Shown here: piece by piece, positions 1-11,300 of the stretch
Position numbering within the stretch: position 1 is the first letter of the stretch
Layout: each line of letters opens with the position of its first letter
DNA from: Calamus simplicifolius
Taxonomy: Eukaryota > Streptophyta > Magnoliopsida > Arecales > Arecaceae
Direction: 5' to 3'
NCBI GenBank assembly: GCA_900491605.1
Contig: UESW01000050.1
Coordinates: forward strand, 62,001 to 126,000
DNA: 64,000 bases
Program-made: the position numbers and the translations under genes
Notes under the pieces: generated by a model
The model's input: the letters and a program-made list of their open reading frames with translations, nothing else
Told to the model about the DNA's origin: nothing
Databases searched by the model: none

Positions 1-603
1 CTCTGCCCTTCTTCTTCACCTTTTTTTCAGCCTCTTCTTTATGCATGTCAATGTGCTTGGACCTAGCATTTTCTTATAATATATTTGATAAAATATTTGC
101 CATGTCCCTTTTTTTTTAAATCTCCTTTAAACATAAAAAATGAGTAATCTCTTAGGTCAGTGGTTGCAACTTAAGTTGTAATATGATATAGTTTTAGTAC
201 AGCTTCAACTAGAAAGCTCCAAACAACCTCTTATGAATCTAATAAAGAATTAATAAATAGACTTAAACCGTTTGGAAAGGAAAAAAGGTAAATTTACTTG
301 TAACATCCCATGCATTACGCGGTTTGCTTTTTAATCTTCTTCGAGTTTCAAATATCAGTTGAGGATAATTTTTGGAATATGGAGGAGCATACTTTGGAAG
401 AAATTTTTGGCATCAAACCAAATCGAGTCATTGAATGCTTCATAAAATGTCAAGCATGGTTTCAATGCTTTGGTTTCCATCATAAAATTGGCTCTTGGCA
501 TAGAGAGTAAAGAGGGAGTGAAAGATAACACGTGGCGATAGCTCTTGGCAGGGTAAACTTGAAAGAACATATTTTACATCAAATCAAACCAAGTTATTGA
601 ATG
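1..603. other. left flank, no gene seen
   Basis: AT-rich intergenic DNA. A short open frame at 310-510 has no recognisable domain and no conserved-looking composition. The only structure I see is an imperfect local duplication, listed separately. Confidence 0.5.
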
Positions 604-608
604 CTTTG
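408..608 (+). repeat. imperfect local duplication interrupted by the solo LTR
   Basis: A segment at about 408-484 (catcaaaccaaatc, then ttgaatgctt, then gaatgctttggtttc-like text) recurs from about 578. The second copy is broken at 608 by the transposon insertion and resumes at 5298-5345. The target sites of the solo LTR (CTTTG) lie inside this second copy, which independently supports the insertion boundaries. Confidence 0.5.
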
Positions 609-669
609 TGATGGGGCCAATTGACCCTATGGGCAATAATAATCATATTTGGGATTGGTCTTGGCCGAT

Positions 670-850
670 CCTCCTCGGCCCCAACAATTTCTAGGCGGCC
701 CCATCAGGCGGCCTAGCAATTTCTAGGCAGCCTCAGCAAGTCCTAGACGACCATCCTAGGCGGTTTTTCTAGGCGACCCCATCTTGGATGACCTTTCTAG
801 GCGGCCCCATCTCTTTCTAGGCGGCGGTTTTAGATTCCCGACTCCACAAC
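670..850 (+). repeat. CTAGGCGGCC-type short repeats inside the solo LTR
   Basis: About eight degenerate copies of ctaggcggcc or ctaggcgac lie within 180 bp (for example near 690, 757, 768, 797 and 818). This is low-order GC-rich repetition in the 5' part of the LTR, comparable in style to the CTCGG/CCGAG repeats of the Tat element further right. Confidence 0.6.
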
Positions 851-1716
851 CATTCTAAGCGGCTTCGGTTTTAGATTCCCGACTCCACAATTACGTTGGC
901 TCCCATTCATGTGCCAAGGCATTTATGGTTTTATAACATCCACGTACATCTGCTCTAAGACATTTATTGCCTTATTTCCTCACATGCACTAAGGCATTTA
1001 TGGTTGCCATGTTGGCACCCTTGAGAAAAGAAAGGAAGCTAGGACGAGGAGTTCCCAATCCCAACTCCACGGTCTTCCCCCACGACTCCATTTTAGATGA
1101 TTCTCCGAGACTCAGCTTCGGTCCATCCTGGTCTTTCTCGGTAGCAATGACTCCCGGCTTTTGGATTTCTACTCCAGGTAGCCGACTCCCGGTTCTCTGC
1201 TCCCCCACATGCTTGGCTCCACCATTGTCCGTACATGCATGGGGGAGGTACAAGATAATTATGTGGCCACCCATCTCTGATGGGATAGCGCCCAAATAAG
1301 CCTTGCTGCTCTGACAAGTGACAGCAGCTCAAATCTCACAGACATCAGCCCTCACATTCCATCCACAAAAGTTATCATTCATTATGAGGCCTCGACCACT
1401 CAAACCATATGAGCCCTAAAAGTCATGATCCATCATAAGGCTCTACGTGACTCATTCCATCACTAGATGACAAGGCTTCAAGCTTCCCAAGCAAGCCACT
1501 CAAAATCCAAAGATAAATAAATTGGGTAAGAGGGACCCCGACCAGGTAATCACAACAACACTCCTAAATGCTCATACGGGCTCACAGCGAACTCCTCTCT
1601 AAGCCTCTCTCTTTCTTTCAAGCTTTTGCTCATGGTTGTTACCCAGAATACTGACTTGAGCATAGAAGGGTTCTTGCCAGAATCTTCGATCCCTGGGTCT
1701 TTTTGCATGCGAGAAG

Positions 1717-2388
1717 TGTTGGAAAATATTTTTGATCTTTGCAAAAAATCCTTTCCTAGAAATTGTTAGAAATATAATATAGAATTTAAATATATAAATA
1801 AAAATAATTAAAAAAAAGAATATATGAATCAATCAGGATCGAGGCGTGTTAGACACTGCCATAAGGATCAGATTTTTGCCCCTTCGTGCAGGTTATTGGC
1901 GATCTGTCCCTAAGGTATAATGACCCGGCTTGACCTGATCCTTCTACCACGAGCACGATCGCGTGGAGGTGCAACCCAATGATTCCAATGATTACCTTCA
2001 GATCCGTGCAACCCAATGATTCCAATGATTACCTTCAGAGGTCGCGTAGAGGTGCAACCCAATGATTTCAATGATTACCTTTAGATACCCAAGAAAAAAT
2101 TAATGAAAATTAGAAATAAAATGAGATGAAATAATTCACAGGGCTATTCAAAACAATTCTTCTCTATCTTGAATCTTTCAATCCGTTAGCCAATAAAAGC
2201 TCTAATGGCTCGGCCCATAATGGCCTTATAACTGTTAATCTCAAATTAAATCAGAAATAGATTAATAAATTAATTAATTGGACTATTTCTGCACGTTTAC
2301 TAATGCTCGCAAACTCGCGAATGCTCGCCCAATGTCAAGCGAGCGTTGAGCCCTTTATTTATTTATTTTTTTTAAACTTTTTTCAACA
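1717..2388 (+). repeat. left LTR of the non-autonomous element
   Basis: This copy is 672 bp, longer than the 544-bp right copy. Part of the difference is an internal triplication: gtgcaacccaatgatt-type units begin at 1969, 2006 and 2052, whereas the right LTR has a single unit near 4911. Terminal TGTTG and CAACA are intact. Confidence 0.75.
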
Positions 2389-2607
2389 ATCCTCCATAAA
2401 AGTTTTAAATAAAAAATAAATATAACAAAAATTTTTAGAGTATCTTATACTGTGCAATGGGTGAGGTGTCATGTGGACTTGAACCTCACTTAATATTGAT
2501 TGTATACACTAAAGGAACCATAATGGATTAGACTTTGAACTAGGTCCTTGACTCATGCTTCTACTAATCAGTATGGATCAATTAGGTTTATGTGGTCAGC
2601 GCATATT

Positions 2608-2793
2608 AAAGGCCTTACACTTAATACCTTGATTTTTCATGAGAATTTTTTAAGGTTAGCCCAAACCTTTAGTCACGACTATATAAATGAATCCTTCAAG
2701 AAAGGCCTTACGCTAAATACCTTGATTTTTCATGAGGATTCTTTAAGGTTAGCCCAAACCTTTAGTCATGACTATATAGATGAATCCTTCAAG
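2608..2793 (+). repeat. 93-bp tandem duplication, in frame
   Basis: Two adjacent 93-bp units (2608-2700 and 2701-2793) are about 90 percent identical by eye. The unit is divisible by three and the stretch 2548-2910 is open, so it could encode a 31-residue repeat containing LAQTFSHDY. No known domain is visible. It is the only open stretch of note inside the non-autonomous element. Confidence 0.8.
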
Positions 2794-4663
2794 GGTATTT
2801 GTGACAATACCTTGCAGATAACTTACCTCAAATCCATTAAGAGTATGACTCAATCTTACACAAATTTATTTTATCACTTTACAAGAGCACTCATCATAGG
2901 GATGGGATGAATTTTTTTCTAAAATTTATGCTCTAATACGATCACTCAATCAGCTTCGTTTCTACCACATTGAACCTCATTCATGGGATCTCCAATCACA
3001 GAGGTTGGGTATTCACTGCTGGTGACCAAATAATGAGGTTAAGCCCCATCCCCCTCGATGAATCTAGGACTCTACTCCTAGATAATTCTTTGGTTAATTG
3101 ATTTATCTGCCAAATTCTTCTTAAATCCAAGGAGATAATATTATTTTTGAACTAGACCTCAAATAAGAGAATCAAACAAAGATATATTAGAATTGAATAT
3201 CCAAATACAAGATAAACAATAAGTTGGATATTCCAACATGAGATTATTTAGTAAATTATAAAATTTTTTATTAAATCTCATGGCAATAAATTTCAAGAGA
3301 CTTAAAACAGAGCATTTATGTGACATGCCTTGTCACAATATCCAAGTTCATCCATTCTTTGCCATTTGGTAACACAAAAGATTTACAATAGTAGGTAAGC
3401 AATAAATATTTGCCAAATGTTATCACTTTTGTCTAGGAGATATTAAATATTGACCACTATACCAGGAAACACTTATCTAGATAGAAAACTTTTGAATTTA
3501 TGTAAGAATGTAAATATATGCTAGTAGCTGCACTTGAAAGTTAAATAATAAAATGATATAAAAATACATATACATACAAGCATGCATATATCATGTGCAT
3601 CAGTGCAAGCATGTGTGTACACATATAATATATAATACCTATATATATATATATATATATATCATATAAATTTTTAAGTTTTTTTTAATTATTATCTCAA
3701 ATCACTATTCTTACAGAAAAAATGAAGATAATTTTTGCTCATTATTTTTCTCTATATTTCTTTATCAACCAAATAATTAGTGAAAAATAAGCTTTTTGTG
3801 CAGCAAACTTTCATTTTCACTTCCTACTCAGCCGCCTAAGCCAAAATATATATTAAAAAATCATAGAATTTAGATCTAGGAGAGAAAGGAAATATGATCC
3901 TGCCCACTTTCATAGATCATTGTATAGCAACAAGCGAGGCTAGGAGCTTAAAATAATGCATTTGATTAAAAAAAATGTATATATGCCTAGACGACAATAT
4001 GAACAATAAAAAATGTTAGGTGGTGTGAGTATATGTATTTCAAACTTGAAGATTGAAATGGTAAGAAACAAAAATTAAATTATAATAGATGAACCATCAG
4101 TTATATGTCAAGAAATTCAGTTTCAAAGATCACGAGCACAACTCAAAGTCTTTAGGAGGGATGGAATAATGCTAGTGAAGCTCTCCATGCCATCGATTAC
4201 TTGGGTGAAGCAATACTGATAAAATTAAAATTTAATATATTTCAAAGTGTAGTTTTATGGAGAAATTCACAACCCTCTGCTTCAGGTTTTACCCATTGGT
4301 TTTACATCAAGAATGGGTATGTTTCATGCTATTGGACTTGCTGCATAATGCTTCCAGGCCCCTTAATACCCGCCATCACCATAAGCTCTAGATTAACCAA
4401 AAGCAACACTTCTTGAGATAATATAAATAATTTAGCATGCTTGTCAACTAAAAATATGACCTTAGCTTGTGGATCAAATTGTATTCAAGTACATCTTTTA
4501 GTAATTAAAATCAAACACAGGCTAAAATATCTTTACAGTAAATATTTTTAAGTCAAAGTAGTAGCAATTTCAAAATCAGATCTGCAAAACCATCGGAGGA
4601 AAGGAAAGATACTTACTATGAAAATCTAGCAATTTATAGAAAACCAAAAGTCTGATCCTTAGC

Positions 4664-5207
4664 TATTGAAAAATATTTTGATCTTTGCAAAAAATCCTTT
4701 CTTAGAAATTGCTAGAAATATAATATAGAATTTAAATACATAAATAAAAATTTTAAAAAATAAAAGAATATATAAATCAAGCCAGGATCGAGGCGTGTTA
4801 GACACTGCCCTAAGGATCAGATTTTTGCCCCTTCGTGCAGGTTATTGGTGATATGTCCCCAAGATATCCGGCTCAATCCGATCCTTTTACTACGAGCATG
4901 ATCGCATGAAGGTGCAACCCAATGATTACCTTCACATGCCCAAAAAAAATCAATAAAAATTAGAAATAAATGAGATGAAATAATTCATATGGCTACTCAA
5001 AACAATTCTCTTTTATCTTGAATCTTTTAGTCGTTACTTATAGGCTTAGCTAATAAAAGCAGCTCAGCTCATAATGGCCTTAAAGGCTTGATAGCAGCGA
5101 GCGTTTTGCTCAACGCTTGTTGCCCTGCAGCCCCTTCAACCGAGGTTCTATGCGAGCACTCGCATGGGATCTTTTTTTTATTATCTTTTTTAAAACTTTT
5201 TTCAACA
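4664..5207 (+). repeat. right LTR of the non-autonomous element
   Basis: Aligns with the left LTR over most of its length (for example ggatcgaggcgtgttagac at 4786 and near 1837). The first bases read TATTG instead of TGTTG, a point change from the consensus terminus. It ends CAACA at 5207, followed by the AGAAG target duplication. Confidence 0.75.
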
Positions 5208-5356
5208 AGAAGCTCGTCAAAAAATCTCGAACTTTCTAAAGAAGACGATCGAACGTTTGCGCACATTCGAGGAAGATGATCCGGCAATAACACTTTGAAT
5301 GCTTTATGGAACATCAAATACATCATGAATGCTTTGGTTTCTATAATCCTTTAAGT

Positions 5357-5600
5357 AGTGTTTGATACCCAAAAAGCTATCTCTGGATAACTGTATAGAA
5401 TAACATTTATCCAGAGGATAGCTGAAGAAATAAGCACCTTTTTAAAATTACAAGTCTGCTATCAAGGGATAACTTTAGTTGTTCCTGTATTTTCTAAGGA
5501 ATAAGTTCAGAAAATAATAAATATGAATTATCCCATTTAATTATACTTTTTCAGACCTATTCTCTCTAACTATCCTTTCTTATCTTCTATATTAAACACT
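5357..5600. mobile_element. MITE-like element with AGTGTTTGAT ends
   Basis: The left end AGTGTTTGAT and right end ATTAAACACT are near-perfect inverted repeats about 244 bp apart, and the sequence between is AT-rich and non-coding. Flanks ctttaagt and cttaaagt are similar but not identical and are offset by two bases on the right, so the target duplication and superfamily remain uncertain. Confidence 0.45.
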
Positions 5601-6153
5601 GTCTTAAAGTCGTTGCATTGCATGAGTTGTCTTCCTCGGCTTCTCAAAGATGCTTGGCTTTCCAAAGATATTTTAATGATGTTCTACCGGCTTTCTCAGC
5701 TCAAAAACAGAGCATATTTGCTTTCCAATGCTTTTTGTTCTTTTTTTTTTAATTCATATCCATGAGAAATTATAGATTGAACCATAAAATAAATGATCAT
5801 AATAGGATACATGGTAGACAGTCCTTCCATAATGATGCATTTTATATATATAATGTGTCATATCGAGAGAGAGCCTCAAGGCAAAGCTTATCGTGTGAGA
5901 GGGCAATGCAAAAAATGACGGGCCTCATGAGGACAGCTGGGAGGAAAAAGTCTAAGAAGGAAGGAGGGTTTCGCTTTAATATATGTTTATAAATTATTTG
6001 GCCACGAAAAAATGACATGTCTTATATTTGAAGATACTATGGCTTGTGGATGCAATGCAAAGGAGAATATGAAAGTTAAGGTATGGTACATTTAAAGATA
6101 AGGTATAGTTATTTGAATCGGCTTGTGATCCAAGAATAGAGAGCATGTGATTC

Positions 6154-6509
6154 CATAGTTGTCAGATCCGACCTGAACATTGATCCAGCCAAAGGCTTGG
6201 GTCATCGTGTCATTGGTTAAACGTTGGGTCACTGATTCAACCATTGATCAATTATATTAATATAAAAATATATTTATTTTAATAAAAATTAATTTTTAAT
6301 AAATTTTTTTAGGTTAACATGATAATAAAACCCGTGACCCGAACCGGTTTGGATTGGATTGATTGGTTCATGGATGAATCGGATGGGTTGATCGGGTTAT
6401 TCTGGGTTACTTACACATTCGGTTTTATATTGAAACCGGACCGACTTGGCCTTCGGGTCCCCGTTCAACCGGTTCAACCGGCTGGTTCGGTTCGATTCCG
6501 ACAACTATG
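6154..6509. mobile_element. MITE-like element with CATAGTTGTC ends
   Basis: Starts CATAGTTGTC and ends GACAACTATG, a perfect 10-bp inverted repeat extended imperfectly inward (agatccgac against gttcgattcc). The right half is rich in CCGGTT and AACCGG words (6340-6500), which makes a short open frame at 6319-6576 that I do not regard as a gene. No convincing target duplication was found at either edge. Confidence 0.55.
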
Positions 6510-7839
6510 TGTGTCATGGATGTACATAGGCTTGGATTTGAGTGCTTTCTTGCATGGCTTAAAAGGGGTTTTTTGAGAGAATGGTTAATAACCTAATTGT
6601 AGGTTATGAAACTGGGTCTAAAGGATTAGGCTCATGTTTTTTTGATAGACTTCCATATTTTAGGGAATTTGTTAATAAGTTTGTTACATGCTGCTGCAAA
6701 TAAGTCTTATATTTTTATCATCCAAGATGGATGATTATTTAAGACTTTTTAACAGAAGGGAGTTGAGATTCTAGAAAAATAAAAAGTATTCTTTTATATA
6801 TATATATTTATCTATTCCTTTTCTTCTCTATCTTTTCTTATGTGTATGATATCGACGAAAGCTGCGCAACAGAATATCTATTTGATTCTTATGAAATTTA
6901 AATTAATTATTTTTTTAGTAACCAAATGAGCAATGTGGCCTGAAGAGATGATGTGAATCTCGTTTTATATAAAAGAGAAAAACATTTATCTATTTTTTTT
7001 AAGTTTTTGCTAAATTCCATAAGAGAATGGGAGTTAGGTTTATCTCTTGTGTCCATTTAATAGGTTAAAATATAAATATTCCTTGAGGCTATCAAAGAAA
7101 AAATAAATAATCATCATCTATTAAATATTTTATCCAGAGTGAGCCATGTCCATCTAATATATAAAGCTATTGGTTGGTCAGGGATCTTGATAACTATGAA
7201 AACCATAATGTTGAGTGACATCATTTTTGCCTAATTAGTTACATATATTGGTCATGTAAATATTTGCTCAAATCTTTAATTAATTAATTAATTAATTTTT
7301 TTGTAAGTGCTTCTTGTTGATGAGTCTTGGCCAAAGTAAGAACTAATTTTTGATCAACGTTACAAGTTGGGGGACATTCGTGAAGGTCAAACTTTAGCTT
7401 GTGGGACCCATGACACCTACAGGCTACTAGCTGAGGCATTGGTTGCCACGTCAACTGCTCAAGCTGTTTCCTATCCCAATAGAAGCAGCCAACCCATATC
7501 GCAATTAAGAAATAATTTCAGGATCCCACGCACGTCCTTCCCTGATCGTCACCCACCACGGTCGGTCCGGAAAACCAACCCATTAATCCCCCATCCATCC
7601 TTCCCCTCTTTCCCTCACCAAACGGCCGTCGCCACCCTTCGGCCCCCTTCTTCGATCTCGGATTTCGTCTCGAAAATCGAAAAAACCCTTCGATCCTCGC
7701 ACCAATTTGTCTCCGATCCGATCATCCTTCGATCGATTGAGAATTTTGATCTCAATTCTTCTCTTTCCCCATCCATTTCCCTCGTTATATCCTCGAGAAT
7801 CCGCCACGGACTTGTAACGATAGAATCGGGATCCAAACC
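6510..7839 (+). promoter_or_regulatory. upstream and 5' UTR region of the cyclin T gene
   Basis: AT-rich up to about 7350, including a (TTAA)n run at 7278-7300, then shifting to C/T-rich sequence typical of a plant 5' UTR from about 7540. No ATG occurs between about 7440 and the chosen start at 7840, consistent with a leader free of upstream AUGs. A transcription start or TATA box cannot be fixed by eye. Open frames crossing 7367-8059 are byproducts of high GC. Confidence 0.45.
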
Positions 7840-8372
7840 ATGCCCTTCGCCCAACCTTGCGGCGCCTCCGCCGGCGGCGACTGCCACCACGATTACCACC
7901 TATCCGCCTCCTATCGCCCCGCCGCGGCCGCCGCCGGATACGAAACCGCCGCCGTCCCCAACCTCACCCACTACCCGCACGGAGATTTCTCCTATAGAAA
8001 CTACCAAGATTACAGCTCCAGCCATGCAGCAGCCTACCCCAACGCGCCCCCTCCTCTGAAGAGGAGGAGGTCCAACGTCTCCATGTGGGACGAGCACGCT
8101 GGGCATAGGTACCGGAACGGAGTCGCCGGCGACAATATCCCGTCAACGAGTCATGTTTCTTTTCTGCAGCCGAGGAGGCATGATGATGGTGCGGTTCCGG
8201 CACGTAGGCAGGCGGAGCCGGCGAAAGTGGACGAAGATGCGGCGTTCATGTCGAGGGATGAGATTGAGAGGCGCTCGCCGTCTAGAAAGGATGGAATAGA
8301 TCCTGTTCTTGAAACGCACCTGCGGTACTCGTACTGCTCGTATCTTCAGAGCCTGGCGATGAGGCTTGAGCT
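7840..8372 (+). CDS. CYCT1: cyclin T exon 1
   Basis: Codes residues 1-177 plus two bases of Leu178. It ends at CT|GTAAGC. The first 130 codons are strongly GC-biased at third positions, unlike exons 3-6. It contains the non-conserved N-terminal leader and the start of the first cyclin fold, up to SLAMRLE. Confidence 0.88.
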
Positions 8373-11300
8373 GTAAGCTGTTGATCCTTTTCATGTTGTT
8401 ATAATGATTTACATGTTTGAATTGCCGTCAATTCTAGTATTATATATTTTCTTTGTAAAATTAATCGACGAAGGATTTTGGATTTGTTGGATTGCAGGCC
8501 TCAGACTACAATTGGAACTGCAATGGTGTTCTGCCACCGCTTCTTTCTCCATAGATCTCATGCTTGTCATGATCGATTTGTGAGTTTCAAAGTCTGGTTG
8601 CGTTTGACTCATTGTATCACAACGTTCCACTCTTTGTTTGATTTATTTGTATCCAATGACTGCCTTTTAAATTGGTGACTAAATATCTGGAATAGTATTG
8701 TTTGTGCAAGAAGAATACATAATAAATAGTGTTTATCGGATCGATGTCTTGCATCTTTGTTTGAATTATTTGTATCCAATGACTGCCTTTCAAATTTGCG
8801 AATAAATCTGGAATAGTATTTCTTTTTTGTGCAAGAAGAATACATAATAAATAGTGTTTATCAGATCAATGTCTTGCATTTTTAAGTAATTTCTTGAACT
8901 CGAAAGTTCATTTCCATTTTTCGATCGCAATGGCTCTCTTGTGACTTCATGATTCCTTTTTTGATTCATTTCCAGTTTGTTGCCTTCGAGCACTGTAGCC
9001 TGCCTTTTATTGTATTGCATCTATAATTGTTTGTTTTACTTTCTGGTTCAACCAAATATCATATATGAAAATTCACTTTTCCAATCTAGACGTTCAAATA
9101 AATTACCTAGCTCTTAGTTGTGTTCAAAAGAGAATTTCTGTTAACTTCTGCTATAACAAAACAAGTATAATATTATTACTCTGGGTCTAAATTTTAGTAA
9201 TGTATGTAAAATAGTGCTCATTCTATTCTTACTGTCTCCAAAGGTAGCTCTTTCAGAAAAATGGCATAATATTATTACATGACTCTGCTTTGAGTGATCC
9301 AAAGTCTGCTGTGAAGCTATTTTAATGTCTAAACAAATGGAGGTTTTAGTTTTATATTTTTGCAGTTCCTTCAAGTCTAACCTTTTAACTTCTTTTATAT
9401 CGCCCCATATTTTAGCTCATACACTTATGCACAACTTTCAAATTGCAAATGCTTTTGTTCTATAGCCTTGATTTGTGCCTTATTGTGTTGGACAATCCTA
9501 GTGCATTCAATATCCTATTTATAATGATTGAAGATGAACAGACAATATGTTTGACAACATCAAATATCTAAATATGTGGGAATTAGATCTCCCATAGATT
9601 GCCCAAGCCACTAATATATAGATTAAAAACACTTGGAAACATATTTACTAGGTGATCTACTAAAATGTGGATCAAGTGACTAATCTGCATGAATTCAATA
9701 ACAAAAAGACTGTAATTTGCATGAATCTGCTAATAATCTCCAAGATCAAAGCCACAATGTGCATCCTTGAACCAAATCAGCGCCATAGGGAGTGCCAGCA
9801 TTTCCTCAACATGTAGACTCAGTCCAGAGCTGTCATAGCCTTTAGTACTCACTTTATTGTGGAGAAACTCTGGATTTGTAAGATATTGATAAGGAATTGC
9901 ATTGTCCTCGATGTGTTTTTGAACAATCTTTGAGAATTTTGTGAGTTTGATCGTTGATGCCTTTGATATTTCATGATCAAAATTTACAAAATTGGTACCG
10001 ATAATCATATTAGTATATTATTAGTTTGGTATGCTATGATTGGTACAGTATTGTACACACTTCATATCGAGACATGGTGCCAATACTTTTTTCATTCTAA
10101 GTGATAGTACCACTCAAGATTGGATAGAACCCTTCAGTGTTGGATAGTAAGGGGTGATTCCACTCGGTTTGATTAGTTTGATCCATACCAAAACAAATTT
10201 TGGTATCATATCAATATCTTATCGGTATGGTATGGATCAGCATTGTAGACCTTGTTCATGGTCCTTATCTTTAGCCTTAAATTATAAAATGTTGATTCAT
10301 CCTCCTTAGATGTAGATAATTTTTTGGTAATTTTCAATGAGCAATATTTTTTAATTTTTACCATGATCTTAGAATTATATTGAAGCATTAATAAATCTGA
10401 TCATGTGAAATCTTCGGCAATTAATTAGAAGAGTGCATCCTTCATTGAAAGTTCCATTTCTGTTAGGGATGAAAAATGGATTTTTTTCCATATCTGAATC
10501 CATCTAGATAGGTATACAAATTAAAGCATCCGACCAATATCTTTCAAAGAAAAGCTAATATGAATATGGATATATGAATATCTGATTCCATTTGTGATTC
10601 TATTTAGTTTCATATAGATGTCATCAACTTCAAAGGAAAGGGAGTGACAACTACAACGTCTTTGCTTTTCCCCTTTTCTATACAGTGACATCTTTGATTT
10701 GTGGATTGCATCCTTGGTAATCAGTTTTTGAATCCAAAATATGCAACTTTGCAGAACTATTAGCATAAAAAAGCTAGATGATTAATTGGATGCAGTTATA
10801 CCTTTCTTTTTTGTTTTCTTAATGGGATCATTTGTTTATAAAAGAGGATGAGGTTTATATATCCAGAATATGTCAAAACAAATATAAAGTTGAATTATAT
10901 TTTACCTATTGCTGCGGAAATCCGCTCTCCAACTCAGGTGCGGTCCAACTCCGGATCTGGACGCCGATCTCTCGTTCGGGTGGAACCTGCAAGACAGTCC
11001 TCACGCAGAGAGTGTTGGATGTGGCCCTCTGCGGAAGACCCTCCGACACCCAAGTCAGTGAAGATTCACAACAAGCAGATGTGAGGAGAAGGCTCTCGCA
11101 GAGGAGTCCCTCAAGAAATGGCCTTTCGGGAGCTTCGAGCTCTACTTGAGCTTCAATGGAGTTTTTCAGTAAGAGCGTGAGTGTAAGTGTAAGCGTCAGC
11201 GTACCTGAAGAGCTTTAGGACAGGGGTATTTATAGGTTGCAGATATGATGACAGGCGATTACCTGATTCCTTGGACGTGTCACAGTGGGTGCGAAACCGT

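Larger units (their letters stand above)
1717..5207 (+). mobile_element. non-autonomous LTR retrotransposon (LARD/TRIM-like)
   Basis: Two direct repeats, 1717-2388 and 4664-5207, frame a 2.3-kb interior. The left repeat starts TGTTGGAAAA and ends TTTTCAACA, the classic TG...CA form with short inverted ends. The whole is flanked by a perfect AGAAG duplication (1712-1716 and 5208-5212), while the inner edges of the repeats do not match each other. The interior has no gag, protease, integrase or RT, so the element must be mobilised in trans. I could not recognise a clear primer-binding site after 2388 or a polypurine tract before 4664, which is the main weakness of this call. Confidence 0.75.
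604..5297 (+). mobile_element. Gypsy-type solo LTR, split by a younger element
   Basis: The LTR runs from TGATGGGGCC at 609 to CGGCAATAACA ending at 5292. It is flanked by a perfect 5-bp duplication CTTTG (604-608 and 5293-5297). Removing the nested element (1717-5207 plus one AGAAG copy) leaves 609-1716 joined to 5213-5292, about 1.19 kb. That is close to the 1.2-kb LTR of the Tat element at 48374. Its end also resembles that element's 3' LTR end (GCAATAACA). No gag or pol remains, as expected after LTR-LTR recombination. Assignment to Gypsy rests on terminal similarity and length and is inference. Confidence 0.75.

Noticed and set aside
310..510. 66-codon open frame near the window start
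   Set aside because: No domain, no upstream signals, and it overlaps an antisense frame of the same quality; likely chance in AT-rich DNA.
6319..6576. 85-codon open frame
   Set aside because: Lies within the CCGGTT-rich MITE-like repeat and is repetitive rather than gene-like.
7367..8059. long open frame overlapping cyclin T exon 1
   Set aside because: Begins at a non-ATG codon and is Pro/Ser/Thr-rich from a shifted reading of GC-rich sequence; the cyclin T frame explains the region.
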